A DNA stretch of 64,000 nucleotides from Himantopus leucocephalus (lineage: Eukaryota > Chordata > Aves > Charadriiformes > Recurvirostridae). The notes under the pieces are model-generated. The model did no database searches. It was not told the DNA's origin and saw nothing but the letters and a program-made list of their open reading frames with translations. This document shows, piece by piece, positions 11,181-23,700 of this stretch (positions are counted from its first letter, which is position 1; each line of letters begins with the position of its first letter). Where the stretch lies: contig RSEF01000005.1 in the NCBI GenBank assembly GCA_003993805.1, positions 19,205,248-19,269,247 on the forward strand. The letters run 5' to 3'. Position numbers and translations under genes: made by a program.

Positions 11181-14100
11181 GTTTTACACTCTTTACACAA
11201 TTACACACGCTGATTGAAGGCTGAGGTTCATCCCACTGGCTGTCAGCGTGTCACAGCTTCTTACTGAAGGTATTTTTTTATTTAACAGTTGGTAAGGGCA
11301 GTCAAAAGGAGAAGCGAGTTAATAAAAAAGGATTAAAAAGTACCCTGAGAACCTCTCTTTCATTTTCGCACACCCACAGCTTGCAGCTTTATCCATAGGG
11401 TTAAGGAGCTTACACCATCATCCCATACATTGAGCAAATTTGGTATGCTGCAATATCAAACTTTTAGCTCATGTCCCACAGCTGACATTTAAAGCTAATA
11501 TAATGAGTATTTTTATGGGCAGTGCATGCCTGCTTTGCTTTGCTTTGCTCATTCATGTATACGGCCGATGTACGAAAGCGTTTCTGATTCAGCAAATTGG
11601 AGCTTCATAATGGTGTGTTGAAACAGTGCATCAGAAATCCCAGCAGGCCCTGAGACGAAGCAAGACACAACATTCCAGAATTGGTTGACTCTGCTCACCC
11701 TGACATAACAGGAATAAAACAGGGAATCTTAGGCTGAAATCACTTTTTTAATGGCATCGCTCTCTGCTTTTAGGTAAGCTCCTCGTGTGAGTTATAGCTA
11801 AGAGTGTGTGCTTTCTGAATACGCAGGAAGGAAAAATCACACAGAAACAAAAGGGTGATGATTTTTCCATATATATTATTACTGTGGGTTTTTTTTTTCT
11901 CATGGTACGTGCAGCTCTACTGCCCACTTCAACAAATGTTAGAAAAAAAAAGAAGACAAATCCTTTTTCAGCTTCCTGAGGAGCCGCAGCCTGGTAAATC
12001 CACTTCTATTGCAACAGGCCGAAGTGTCTTAGACTATTTCGTAATTCAAGAGGAATAGAAGAAGGTTAGGCTGTTACTTGGGACATCTAGCATGAGGGTG
12101 GGATCTCAAAGGTCCTAGTAGGTTAGTGGGAGTGGGATGAGTAATTCCTGAGACGAGCTACCCTTTAAATCACTGCCAGCAACAGTCTCAGTGCCCAGAG
12201 ATACTATTATTTTCCTTTCCGCACTGGATAAGTCACCGTGTATTCAGTGCGTATATGAGAATAAAAGAGACATTGTAATTAATCCCTATTGAATCTGGTT
12301 TTATATCCTTCTTCAGGCATCCACTTTTTGGACACTGAGCTGGCTGGAATATTGCGCTGATCTAACACGGTCCCTCTTACGCCGCCTCACACCTATTTAT
12401 TGTTCTAGGTAGCCCCATAGACACAGGTAATTGAAGCTTTAACCAGTCTGTGTGACACGGGTATAAGAGGTCGTAAATGGTCGGAAAAGCCCACGTAAGC
12501 AAGCCCTGGTTATGTGGTATGCAACTGCCGTGCACAAATCTGTTCACAAAAATGGAATTATGAGTCAGAGTGAAAATTAAGGTCCTGTAGACTTCTGTGT
12601 GCGGCAATCCTTGCAGAGTATATAGGCTTTATTTGCATAATTAGCTTGCTCTTACGCAATGTTCTCCACGCTGTGCTGGTATAAAGCTGTGTGTATCAGC
12701 ACACTTTTTTTTTTTTTTTGGCGCAAGAGTTGTTCAGTGATAAATAGGCAATTCTAAAATACATAACACTTTTTACACTAGATACTTAAACCAAAGCAGA
12801 GCGAAGCCGCTGTCACAAACGGGCCCTTAGGGAATCAACCTGAGCGACCCTCTGATACCACAAGACATGAGAAAAAGAAATTCCTCTTACCGCTTTTCCT
12901 TACACAAGGATTTACACGTCTCTTTTGTGCTCAATGGACACTTCTCACACATTTTTTAAGACAGCAATTGCCCGTGCTGCTGTTCTCCTGCCAAGTTTGA
13001 TGCAGACCAGCGAACACGAGGCTACGTGTGAGAGAACCCAACGACCAGCAGTGACCATACAGGGATAGCTTCTCTAGGAAACTAGGCTCATAAAACAAAT
13101 CTCAGATTAATTCACACTGGAGACTGATGCTGGAGATTCTAGATGTTCAGGTTAGATTCCTTGGGTATTACATGCAATAAAAAAAAAACAAAAGGAAAGG
13201 AATAGCGCCCTAAAAAAAGGCCCTTATTTTTATCTTGATAATACATGCAGACTGAAACTCTTCTAACCCGTCCCACATCAGAAAAACAGCTCTAGTGGAC
13301 ACCCTTGTGTCAACACCCTTGAATCAATAACCTTGATTAATTGGCACAAAAAGGTAGTATGGATCGCTGTGCATGTTTCCACTAGAATGTTTCTAACATA
13401 TTGGAAACATTTTGCAATGTCTCAACATATCACAAAAACAAAACCTCAAATATAAGCGTATTTGCTTATGCTAAGTATAACCACCCTGCCGATAAGATAT
13501 GCAGATAGTATAAGTATTACTTAAGTGTTAAATATATTTAAGGATAGGGCAGTCAATAGGGAGAGGTCTAGATCCCCTAGGGACCTAAACCAGCCCCAAA
13601 AGATGTATTTCCACATATATGTATATGTGTTTTCAAATGTTAATTGTTACTTCAAAGAAGGAATGTGGGTCCTTCAGGGGAGAACGATTTTTTTCGGAGC
13701 ATATTTACCGGATTCAGTTTAGTGGCCAGTCAAATCAATAAAGATTATTTCACTGATTCTCATTTTTCCTGGTGTATCGTCAGCTGTAACAGGATACCGT
13801 CTTTCTGGTAAGCTATAAATACCCTCAAGGGACCACGGGTCCGAATGAGGAACATCTTCACAACTCATCAAAGAAGAATACTTGAAGCATAGGGATATAA
13901 TTCAGATTCTGACACAAAACTGCCACAATGGAAACCTCCAATCCATGGAGGAGAAGATAAGTATACTGAGAAACATTCTTCTGTATTTAACTGGAAGCAG
14001 CAGCAGTTCATTAGGCTGGCGAACAGCTGGAGATGTTCTGCTGATCAACCTGAGCCTAAAAGTATGGAACAAACTCCTACTTGTTAGGAATTGCTTCATG

Positions 14101-16389
14101 ATTTCTTATCAAGTTGCCAACCTTTAACTCCGTTGTAGTTATTACTCTATTCATTATACTGTAGTTATTACAGTATTACTGACGGAATTCCGAAAGAATG
14201 TGTCTTTCTACCATCTTATCCTCTTAATAATCCTACTCGCTTTCTCCAAAAAACCCCACTTTGGAGCAGGGGCAGCTGGGGTTGGACTTCATAAAAGCCC
14301 AAATACTGCTGTAGGTTAGTACCTTTTCAGTTCAGTCATGAGGAAAGGTCATTCCCGATTAGTGCTCCTTCCCGAGCAGGGGTTTGCAGGCGGAGTATTT
14401 CTTGGTACGAAAAGCAGAGAATTCAAGCATACAGGCGCCTCCTGAAAAGCAAGCACCGACTCTTTTTTCGCCTTTATTTTGGCAATATTTCTTGGTTTCT
14501 TTGACATGCAAAATCCCAGTGGTGAAAGTAGGTTTTAATTTGCAAGAGCTGAACAAATTCATTTACATTTTATCGCTATTTAGATAATTTTCTAAGTCCA
14601 CATTAAAGTGTTGAGGTAATAAAAGCTACCTACACTTACGGATCCTAAAGAGAGCGTGTCTGGCTTTATCTTTAGTTCTTATTGTAGTGACATACATTAT
14701 AAGCTGAGAGATTACACTGTTCTCATGGAAGTGCATTTGGCAACACCCCTATATACATTTTCAATACGACAGCACTGCCAGTCCCAAAGGAACGCCTACG
14801 TTGCATGGTGTATCACGTTAACGTAGGCTCACCACACTGGCCTCTTCCCCACTCTATTCCCCTGTGTCCAGGTGACCACTTGAACTCGAAAGTTCATTAA
14901 AGAGCTCATTACTGGCTCTTGAAGCTGCTGCAAGGCAAAGTGTTCAGCCCCAAACACGTCGTTGAGAGCCAAGGAGTTAGCACGTTGGCTCCATTCAGAC
15001 TCTAACTTGTACATGCAGAGCCTAACTTGTAGCTGACTGCACCAGCACTATGTAACAGAAGACATCATATAGCATAACATGTTCCCAGCTAGCTCTTACA
15101 ACAGCGTTATCAAAGCTACCACTTCACATTGCACAAGCTTCTGTAGGCTCTCCAGTAATCTCTCCGGTTCCCACTCCGGACTTCTCCACACAACTATTCA
15201 TCCTCTAGTACTCAAGGCACGTTGCTGTTTTATTCTAGGTGGCAGCAATGAGCGCAGAAAGGGGAGGGGGCGCTATCCTGATTTTAAATTGCTTCTTCCT
15301 GCTACAAGGGACCCATCAAGGTGCTTCTCAGACGGCAGTGTGTGCACAGGGCATGGTCCTTGATCGCAATTTCCTCAAAAAGGACATCAAAAACCAACAT
15401 TTGAACAACGGTCTCAGTCCTGGCGCATTGTTCTCTAGTCCCATGTGGGGTTTGAGCAAGGACAGGCTTGGCAGTACGACTTAAGGGCCCAGGCTGCCTC
15501 GGATAACAGCTGAGATACCGTATTGCTCTTATGAATGCAATTACAAAGGATGGAAATTGCTGTTGCAATTATCAGCAGCCATTGAATCTAAGGTGGAGAA
15601 AGCATCTAAAATGGGGATCGAATTCCCACCCAAGAAGTATTCTGAGAACCAGACAAGAAATGCCATAAATGCGAGGCCAGTTCTGCCAGTCTCGAATTCT
15701 TTGTTGCACCCTGGTACGGCTTCCAAGGAGAGGGGAACGTGTCACCACCCAGTCCATACGTGGGCGAGAGGTGGGCATCAGGGCTTTGAATCACTTTTGC
15801 TAGGGGGAGAACCGACCCCAGGCAATCATACTGCCGTAACCACTGCATAACCACCGTCTTATGAAAAAGTGGAGGATCACCTCTTCCAGCCCCATTTTAG
15901 AAAGAAAACAAACACAAACGTTCTCTGAAAAGCACAGTCCTGCCAATATGTCAAGCGTGTTCCGAGCATGCCTATGGGATCAGACCCTTCAGGGGATATG
16001 GCAGACAGGAAAATCGAATATGCCCCACCCTTAGGTGGGTGATAAGATGAAAATTGCTCCGACTGAGGCAGTTCTGTACATGCACAGGAGCACAGCTCAG
16101 CATTTAAAGAGCTTTAGAGTAATAGCAGAACACACCTACCGAGCCGGCTGTAGGAAACACCTGAAGAAAAGGCATTTTAGGTGGTAAACTGGAATATAGT
16201 CACCTATGTCATTAGACTTCATTGTAGATATCCTCTCTATTTCTGGCTGTCTCTTAATGGATATACGTTATATGTACACATTGTAATTTGCTTCCTGTCA
16301 AACTACAAACAAGTTAGCCACCAATCAATTATTTAAGAGTTTATGCAATAACACTGAAGAACGCTAGAAATTTTTTGCGTATGTGCTGG

Positions 16390-16543
16390 TATGTCCAGAG
16401 GAGGCCACAAAGATGCTCCGAGGGCTGGAGCACCTNNNNNNNNNNGGGAGGTGTCCCTGCCCAGGGCAGGGGGGTGGGAACTAGGTGAGCTTTGAGGTCC
16501 CTTCCAACCCAAACCATTCCATGGTTCTATGATTCTATGATAA
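16390..16543 (+). mobile_element. CR1 LINE fragment with an internal gap
   Basis: The left part (GAGGCCACAAAGATGCTCCG, GGGCTGGAGCACCT) and the right part (CTTCCAACCCAAACCATTCC and the TTCTATGATTCTATGA tail) belong to one CR1 element. A run of ten N (16436-16445) and missing internal sequence lie between them. Confidence 0.88.
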
Positions 16544-19257
16544 TTTCCTTGTTTCTTCCAGGTATTCCAGATTGCACGTATTGTCTTTCAGGGAACATTA
16601 CAGGAAAACATGATGAGTAAGATTTCAGTCTCCAGGAGACTGTTTAGGCACAAAACCTGTATTTCAAACTTCTTAGTCGCTGTCATGTACGTTTTCTGTT
16701 GAACAAATTTTCACTGAGCACATTTTATTCTCCTTCTTTACCAGTGTTATAGTTGGGGCAATTTCCAATTACTACTCATTAAGATCAGACTATTAGAGAC
16801 CTCAGAATCAGTGTGAATGCAAAATGAAGTGGCTCGTGAACTTCTCAGCAGGTGTTACCCTGACCCCCTTGAAGTTTGTGAGCCACTTTAGAATTTGACA
16901 AAGGGCAATCAGCTTAATTGTTAACAAAACTTCATGAAACAGATAAAGAAACAAACGAATATTTGCACAGAGCAGACTGTTGAACCAATTAAAGAGACAG
17001 AAACATTTTAATTAAAATGAGGTTGCAAAAGGACAGGCTCAATAAATTACTACATTCAGATGAGTAGAATGCTAACTAAACGCAACAAATAATCAGCTTG
17101 ATTTATGATACTGACACCAGAAAGTACCATTTTGTGTCAACCTTGTATTTAGAGGATTTCAGCGGGACTCAGGATCTAATCAGCACAGCTTTCAAGTCTC
17201 ACCAGTAAAAAAATGTAGGAATCCTTAATATTTATACTACCTTGACCAAGACATGCATTTAAAATTGTCTTCATGTATTACCGAATAGAGCATGCAGTGA
17301 AATCCCTGCATTCTTCTTAAGACGGTCCTATCACTTAAATACTTATAAAATGTTACTACTGTTACACATAATTGTGGATCTCACCATTCTAACCAACCTT
17401 GGATTTGGGAACACAGAATTGTTCTAGGTATTAGTTAGAAGGGATTTTCCAATTACATTCAAAGCAGCTTTTGAATAACTACTTTTTTAATCAGGATGCT
17501 TTTCAATGACGTCTATCAGCTACTATTAGGAAATAAGCAGAACAGTGTTGTTAGTGTCTGCACTTACACACACAAAAAATATAAATAAAAAGAGTAAGTG
17601 GAGATGTTCTTAAAAAACAAAGGCAAAAAATGAAAAGTCTAAACTCCTTCTGCTTTTGGGTGTTGGGTTTGACATTATTTATTACCTAGAAGAAGGCTGC
17701 TGTCGTCTGTAGCTTGTAATACCTCTAAGTTGCTCCTCAGTGGGTTGCAGATGGGTCATGCTGTTCACGGTGGTATCTCACTTCAAGATCTTTCCCGTTT
17801 TCCTCCTTTGGGTGGTTTTCCCACTGAAAGTTGGGGCATAGAGTTCTGTATGTGAATGGCAGAGGAGAAGAACCACTTTTCTTCCACATGGTCTTTGGTC
17901 TTATGTGCAAGTTTTCTACTTATTTGCCATTACATACTACCTTTATGGTCTTAGGCTAATTAGGTGAAGTACAGTACAATACAGGTTTTGCCAGCGTGGC
18001 TCAGCTGTCTCATAATGGAGTATATCAGCCTCTAATGATGTTAGAGGATGTCATCACATTATTCCTTTACAAAATCAGCGAGATTAATCAGAGGTCACAC
18101 ACTGTCGCTAAAACAGGTATTGACTTTCATTCTAAAAATCACGAAGAGGAGCTTTATTGATATTCTTATAATTTCTCCTTTTTTTCCTGCATTCTGTCTT
18201 TTCCAAATAATCATATTATCACCACTCAGCTTTTTTTTCCTTTCTTTTTTTCCTGCTGTTAACTGATACTTATATATCTCCTTGTTCTTTCGTACATCCT
18301 CTATTTCTTTTGTCTGTTATTCAGTGCTCACCTCTCCTCATTTGCAGTTTACCTTTCCCATAAGGTTTAAAGCGCTTTCAGTGAAGATATTCTACTATAG
18401 GCCCACTCCGAGCTCCTTCACTTTGTTGGCTCTCTCAAAAACCAATAGGAGAATTCTGGAGGTCTTGGAGAGCTATTGTGCCTCTACACAGGTGGTCATT
18501 ACGCTTTCCGCTAGCAGAAGCTGTCCTCGACCACGAGCAGGGAAAGGCTAGGTCCTTCTTGGGGCCAAACAGCTGAGTACTGGGTACAAAGCTGGTAAGA
18601 GAGAGTTCCAGGAAAGGAGCTGGTTCTTGGAGATGCTGAAGGAGAAGAGGCCCACATGGGATAACAGAATTAACTATGATTTAGTTCCTTTTCTGGATAC
18701 AGGAACTGAGCCACAAACGTACTTAGTTGCTTAACAACCAAGGTAGATGCCCACAGGTCCTTGGAATCACTGGGAAGTAAGCATTTAGATAAAAATTAAT
18801 ATGTATAAAACTCAATAAAAGCAAGAGGACCCTAAATACCTTTGCAATCTGGACCTACTCCTCAGTGCCTAAAGGTGGTCCGCATCACAAAATTAATCAG
18901 ACAGCACAGTCACCAATCAATTAAAATATATACATGTATTTATGCATATAAATAATACATTCTATACAGAACCTTTGGACTGTATTCAAACCAGCTATTA
19001 CAGGTGTCAAACATAGCAACTCGTTATCTGCCTCCCTATGACATCCACGAACAGTCTAAGTAGTTGGAGCAAGTAGCGTACATATGATCAACAGCGATGG
19101 GGACATACCCCAGGCCATCTAGTTCTTTGCACACTTATTTTATCTATTCTAGATCCCCTAAAGATCCCCCCCGACCTAATGTGTCCCACCCTCCTGCTGT
19201 TTGCTCTGTCCTGTCCCATTTTCACTGATCCACTGAGCCAAAAACACTAAGAAGGAG

Positions 19258-19612
19258 GTCTTATTGTGGCCTTTCAATACTGAAAGAGGGCTTATAAGAA
19301 AGATGGAGAGAGATGTTTTACAAGGGTTTGTAGCCATAGGACAAGGGGCAATGGTTTAAAACTGAAAGAGGGCAGATTTAGATTAGATATAAGGAAGAAA
19401 TTCTTTACTCTAAGGGTGGTGAGACACTGGCCCAGGTTGCCCCGAGAAGCTGTAGATGCCCCATCCCTGGAGGTGTTCAAGGCCAGGTTGGACGGGGCTT
19501 GGAGCAACCTGGTCTAGTGGAAGATGTCCCTGCCCATGGCAGGGGTTTGGACGAGATGATCTTTAAAGATCCCTTCCAACCCAAACCATTCTCTGATTCT
19601 GTGACTCTATGA
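19258..19612 (+). mobile_element. CR1 LINE 3' end just beyond the FADS1-like gene
   Basis: This is a longer CR1 tail with the block ending AAGGAAGAAATTCTTTACTC, the GGAGGTGTTCAAGGCCAGGT block, CTTTAAAGATCCCTTCCAAC and a TCTGATTCTGTGACTCTATG end. It starts about 335 bp beyond the desaturase stop codon, in antisense to that gene. Confidence 0.92.
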
Positions 19613-19796
19613 AGAATTTCCTTTCAAACTTTTTCCATAAGCAGTGAGCTGGCACCTCCAATGAAGGAAACTGATCAAGCTGATTCAAGAGCTTCTTCAC
19701 CCAAGTTTGAAGGCCCAGTTCATCATGGCTCTAAATGCTGAGTTTGAGAGCAGGAAAAATAAAGGTTCATGGTTGGGAACAAGAAAAAAATGTATC

Positions 19797-19802
19797 TTTA
19801 AT
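19797..19802 (-). terminator. Candidate poly(A) signal (ATTAAA) of the FADS1-like gene
   Basis: On the minus strand ATTAAA occurs about 145 nt after the TAG stop. It is the nearest common poly(A) signal variant I see. Position and sequence are the only evidence; a longer 3' UTR reaching towards the CR1 copy at 19.6 kb is also possible. Confidence 0.3.
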
Positions 19803-19946
19803 CCACTTTCCCACCCATTCTTACTGAAATTAGCTTTGACCAGCTCCCAAGTTGCTATACCAGAAGACACACACACAGTCATGGTCTGTGCTGACTCTTT
19901 GCAGCCATTGTCTGGTGAAGAGGCTCCCTTTGAGAGTTGCCAGTTT

Positions 19947-20744
19947 CTATCCATGCAGATACGCTTCAAGCCAGTGCTCCCCAGAATCCTTCAGTGAACT
20001 GCAGGGACAGAAAGTAAAAAATCGCTTATGGGGAGACAATATTCAACTTCATGGGAAGCAAACCGTAGTTTAGATGTAAAAAGAAGTAAATGGAAAAAAA
20101 TGCATTAAAAACTGCATGGACATCTCATAGCAAAGTCTGACTACAGGGAATGAGTTGAGAGGATTTAAGGAAGAGAAAAAAAATCTTTGAAACTTTGAAA
20201 ATTTTTGAAAATTAAAGTGCCTTTAGAAGAAGCAAAATAAACTCTAGCTTTGAACTCTCCATGGATATTGATTTGAAATGGTTGCCTATGTCCCTCCCTT
20301 GCATGCTACTACAGTGCAAAACTATCTTGTTAATTGATACTTACTGCAAAATATCCACAAAGGCTGTCAGTAAAGTCTTGCTTTTATACTCAATGCCATG
20401 CTTATCACAGAGGGCTTTCACCAGAGGAGCTGCTTTCCAGTAGTTGTGTCGAGGCATTGTGGGGAAAAGGCTGCAGAATTGAATAACAGAGTTATCGTAA
20501 GGCTTTGCTTGTGCCACTCTCTGTTCCCTCTGTTCAAAATATTTCCCTGCCCTTCCCCAAAAGGGAAAAGGTCTCCTGAGATGGTTTCACGTGAGACCAC
20601 ATGGCCTTTCTCACTTTTAAATGACCCATATTATTCCCCCTCTTCTCCCCATAGTCATACTCACTGGTGCTCAATTTGGAAGTTCAAGTGCCCGGTGAAC
20701 CAGTCATTGAACAAAGATTGGTTCACATTGCATGTTGCATGGAG
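19947..20744 (-). other. FADS1-like exons 10-12 (His box III and C-terminus)
   Basis: Exon 10 (20665-20744) differs from FADS1 at only three of 27 residues and begins QIEHH. Exon 11 (20345-20470) reads [17 protein letters not shown] and KHGIEYKSK. Exon 12 (19947-19998) codes [16 protein letters not shown] and a TAG stop. The last residue is Gly where FADS1 has Lys. Confidence 0.92.
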
Positions 20745-23700
20745 CTGGGAGGAGAAAAAAAACCCAAAGAAATACATGATTTAGCTTCTATTTTTTCTGG
20801 AGGTCTGACAATTGAACCCCAGCAATCATTACCCACCCTTGTCTAGCATAAAAGGCAATTTAGTGTTGGGGATTATAGCCATCATTGCCCTGAAGAATTG
20901 ACCGTAGTCTAGATTGAAATGGGTTGTTGGGATATAGGTTAATTTAACTAGCTCTTTGCTCAGAAGGAAAAGCTTCTTCACTGGCATGCACACAACCCCA
21001 GCTGTGATTCTTTCAGGAGGGCCTCCTCACATCTCGCATTTGGATGGAAAGAAAGGATGCCCAATAAAGAAACATAACCCACTCTTCTGGCCTCCTCCAA
21101 CTACCACAAGCGGAGTCAGATGCAAAAGTATGAGGACAGACATTTGTGTACACGGGCTTCATCTCACCTAATTTAGACACCTTTAGTTTGAAATCTGCAT
21201 CTGAGCTCATCACTTTAGAGTCAATGGAGAAAAATAGAAATTTCCATGGTACCATTCATCTGGCCTGATTTAGATGTCTATTTTAGGGTAAGCTGAATCA
21301 TGCTCTAGAAATGGCTCTTTTGCTCCAATGAATGTAGCAGGTGTTCAGATGTAGACATCCAGATTTGGTCAGATGAATACCAGGCTGGGTCTTTTCCCCA
21401 TAATATAAGGAAATATACTTAGAACCCACCATGTGGGATTATACTGCTGAAGGCAGTATAGATGTGAGTAAAGTTGTATTTACATATTCATTTTTATCAG
21501 ACCTAAATTTTGTCAGATTTATCTTATCTGCAGTAAAGCTGTAACCTGCAGGGTAAAACATAAAGGTATTCAGTCCCACTTTGCTTCGCTTTAGTTGGCC
21601 TAAAAAGGAGATTGACTGTTATTCCATCAGTACTTTTTTGCAATATGAAGGGAAAAGTGTTGTGAGAAACGTGTCCAAACGTTTCAGTGAAAGCATAGTT
21701 GGGGTTTTTCTTAATCTAGATGTCCAGCTTTCCAACCAAAGTTTTAAATGTTTTGACTACTACAGAAATGCATGCCTATGTAACGAACAGCAAGGACAAA
21801 CCTCATTAACATTAATAAATAAATTATTAACATTAATAAATAAAGCTAAGAGAATAAAAACGTTGTCTTTGTCCTACAATTCAGAACTGCAGGCCCGCTC
21901 TTCCAGAAGAAAGGAGATTCTCACCTGAGTAGATACCCAGTCTTTGTTCTTATCATAATCAATGTCCATTGGAATGTGGTTCATCTGCGACACCCAAATA
22001 AACCAGGTACTCTCTAGGTACCTGGGCAGATAAACACAGAAACACGTATCATATCTCTAATTCTATCCAAACTTACCATTAAGACACTTTCCTGAGTCTC
22101 ATCTTAAGTAAAAGAGCACCTTTACGTAATTCAGGATTTTTTTATTCCATCCCTTTGCCTCCTAACTTTTGGAGAACCACTCAGTTTGCAGTTGCAGATG
22201 TCCCTGAGGAGCCACCACCACCCCCCTGAAGTTATACTGTTTCTTCTTGGCTGACTATTTCTTTCTGAGAAAATTGTAGTGAGTATGACTAGTTTCCATT
22301 TATTTCCATTGAAGCTCAATATTGTTTACAAATATTAGTCATGGGGACTCTGGGTATGCTGTGTGTTACCTGGAGAGCCAGTAGTACACCATGAAATTGC
22401 TAAATCCCATTAAAGGAATATACATGAGACAGACTCGGATGTTAAAAGACACAATCAATAACAGGTCCTGTAAACAAAACAAAACAAAACAACACAAAAA
22501 AGGTGAAAATGAGCCTTTGTCGATGAAGTCCCCCCACTCCCTCCTCTCCCCTTTACTTGAACTGCAGCGTAAAAAAAATGTTCTTATTTATTCATCTCCT
22601 ATTTATCAAGAGTAAGTTCCACACCCCCATTCTGCCTCAAGTTGAGTATCCCTGGAATATTCCCACAACGCTCACTTTACCATCAGTAACTAAAGACCAG
22701 CAAACAGCCCTGTAATCGCGCTCTGCCTAGGTCCGATAGTTTTCTGTTAATTTTTATTCAGCTGCTAAGAGGCTAAAAAGCCTCCTCTAAAAAATTCTCC
22801 CTGGACCCATTGACTGCATAACTGCTGCAGCAAGCCTAGGGTCCGCCTTTTCTACATTAAACCCCACAATCACCTGAGGTGAAGGTTAATATAGCCACAG
22901 AGTGGTGACATTTTTTGAAAGGCTTCTAGACAAGGCGAGTAGTGCTTACCAACCACTTTTTCCTCTTGATTGCGAAGTAGAATATAGACAGCTGGAAGAA
23001 GGGTACGAGTGCAAGCGGGGCCAATACTGAAGGGAAGAATGAAAACAGAGAGACATTTATAACTTCACTGCATCATAAATGTTACAGAATGTTCTTCTGT
23101 AAGAAGGATTCTTCTTTCCAGTGGAAGAAAAGTTGCTGTCTTCCATTTACACCAACTTTCACGTGTCCACATAATCTCTTCCTCTTTTCATCTCTTCATT
23201 TCTTGATTTCTTTCCCATCCCTTTCTTCCTCACACTTGATTCACCCCTATCTAGTACCTAACATCACATAATCCTCACAGACATAAGGGACAATCCCTCC
23301 TCACGCAAACCTTTGGTCTCTTCTCGCAAGTTACAACCAACAGGACAAGAGGAAATGGCGTCAAGTTGCGCCAGGGAAGGTTTAGGTTACACATTAGGAA
23401 AAACTTCTACACTGAAAGGGTTATGAAAGGCTGGAACAGGCTGCCCAGGGAAGTGGTTGAATCGCCATCCATGGGTGTATTTAAAAGCCATCTAGATACG
23501 GTGCTCATGGACATGGTGTAGAAGGGGGCCCGGTAGAGTTAGATAACGGTTGGACTTGATGATCTTAAAGGTCTTTTCCAGCTATAATGATTCTATGATT
23601 CTGTGAACCTTCTTTAACATGAAGGAAGCTTGCTGAAGCTGTGACTTTAACGGGAGTATCTTGAAAACCTTTATTCTGGGGAGGAGATGCAGTCATGATT

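Larger units (their letters stand above)
6814..19257. other. Intergenic DNA between the FADS relic and the FADS1-like gene
   Basis: It contains CR1 fragments (7.4, 10.8 and 16.4 kb), the solo LTR (9.6-10.1 kb), a T-rich pyrimidine stretch (about 18165-18265) and simple A/T tracts. No exon 1 of the third FADS copy (HPGG...HYAG block) was found. Open frames here are short and unlike known proteins. Confidence 0.6.

Noticed and set aside
15590..15870. tRNA-like or tRNA-SINE signals on the minus strand (GTGGTTA D-arm-like segment and GGGAATTCGATCCCC)
   Set aside because: The A-box-like and B-box-like pieces have the wrong spacing and order, no acceptor stem closes, and the T-arm stem has a mismatch. 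Chance resemblance is more likely.
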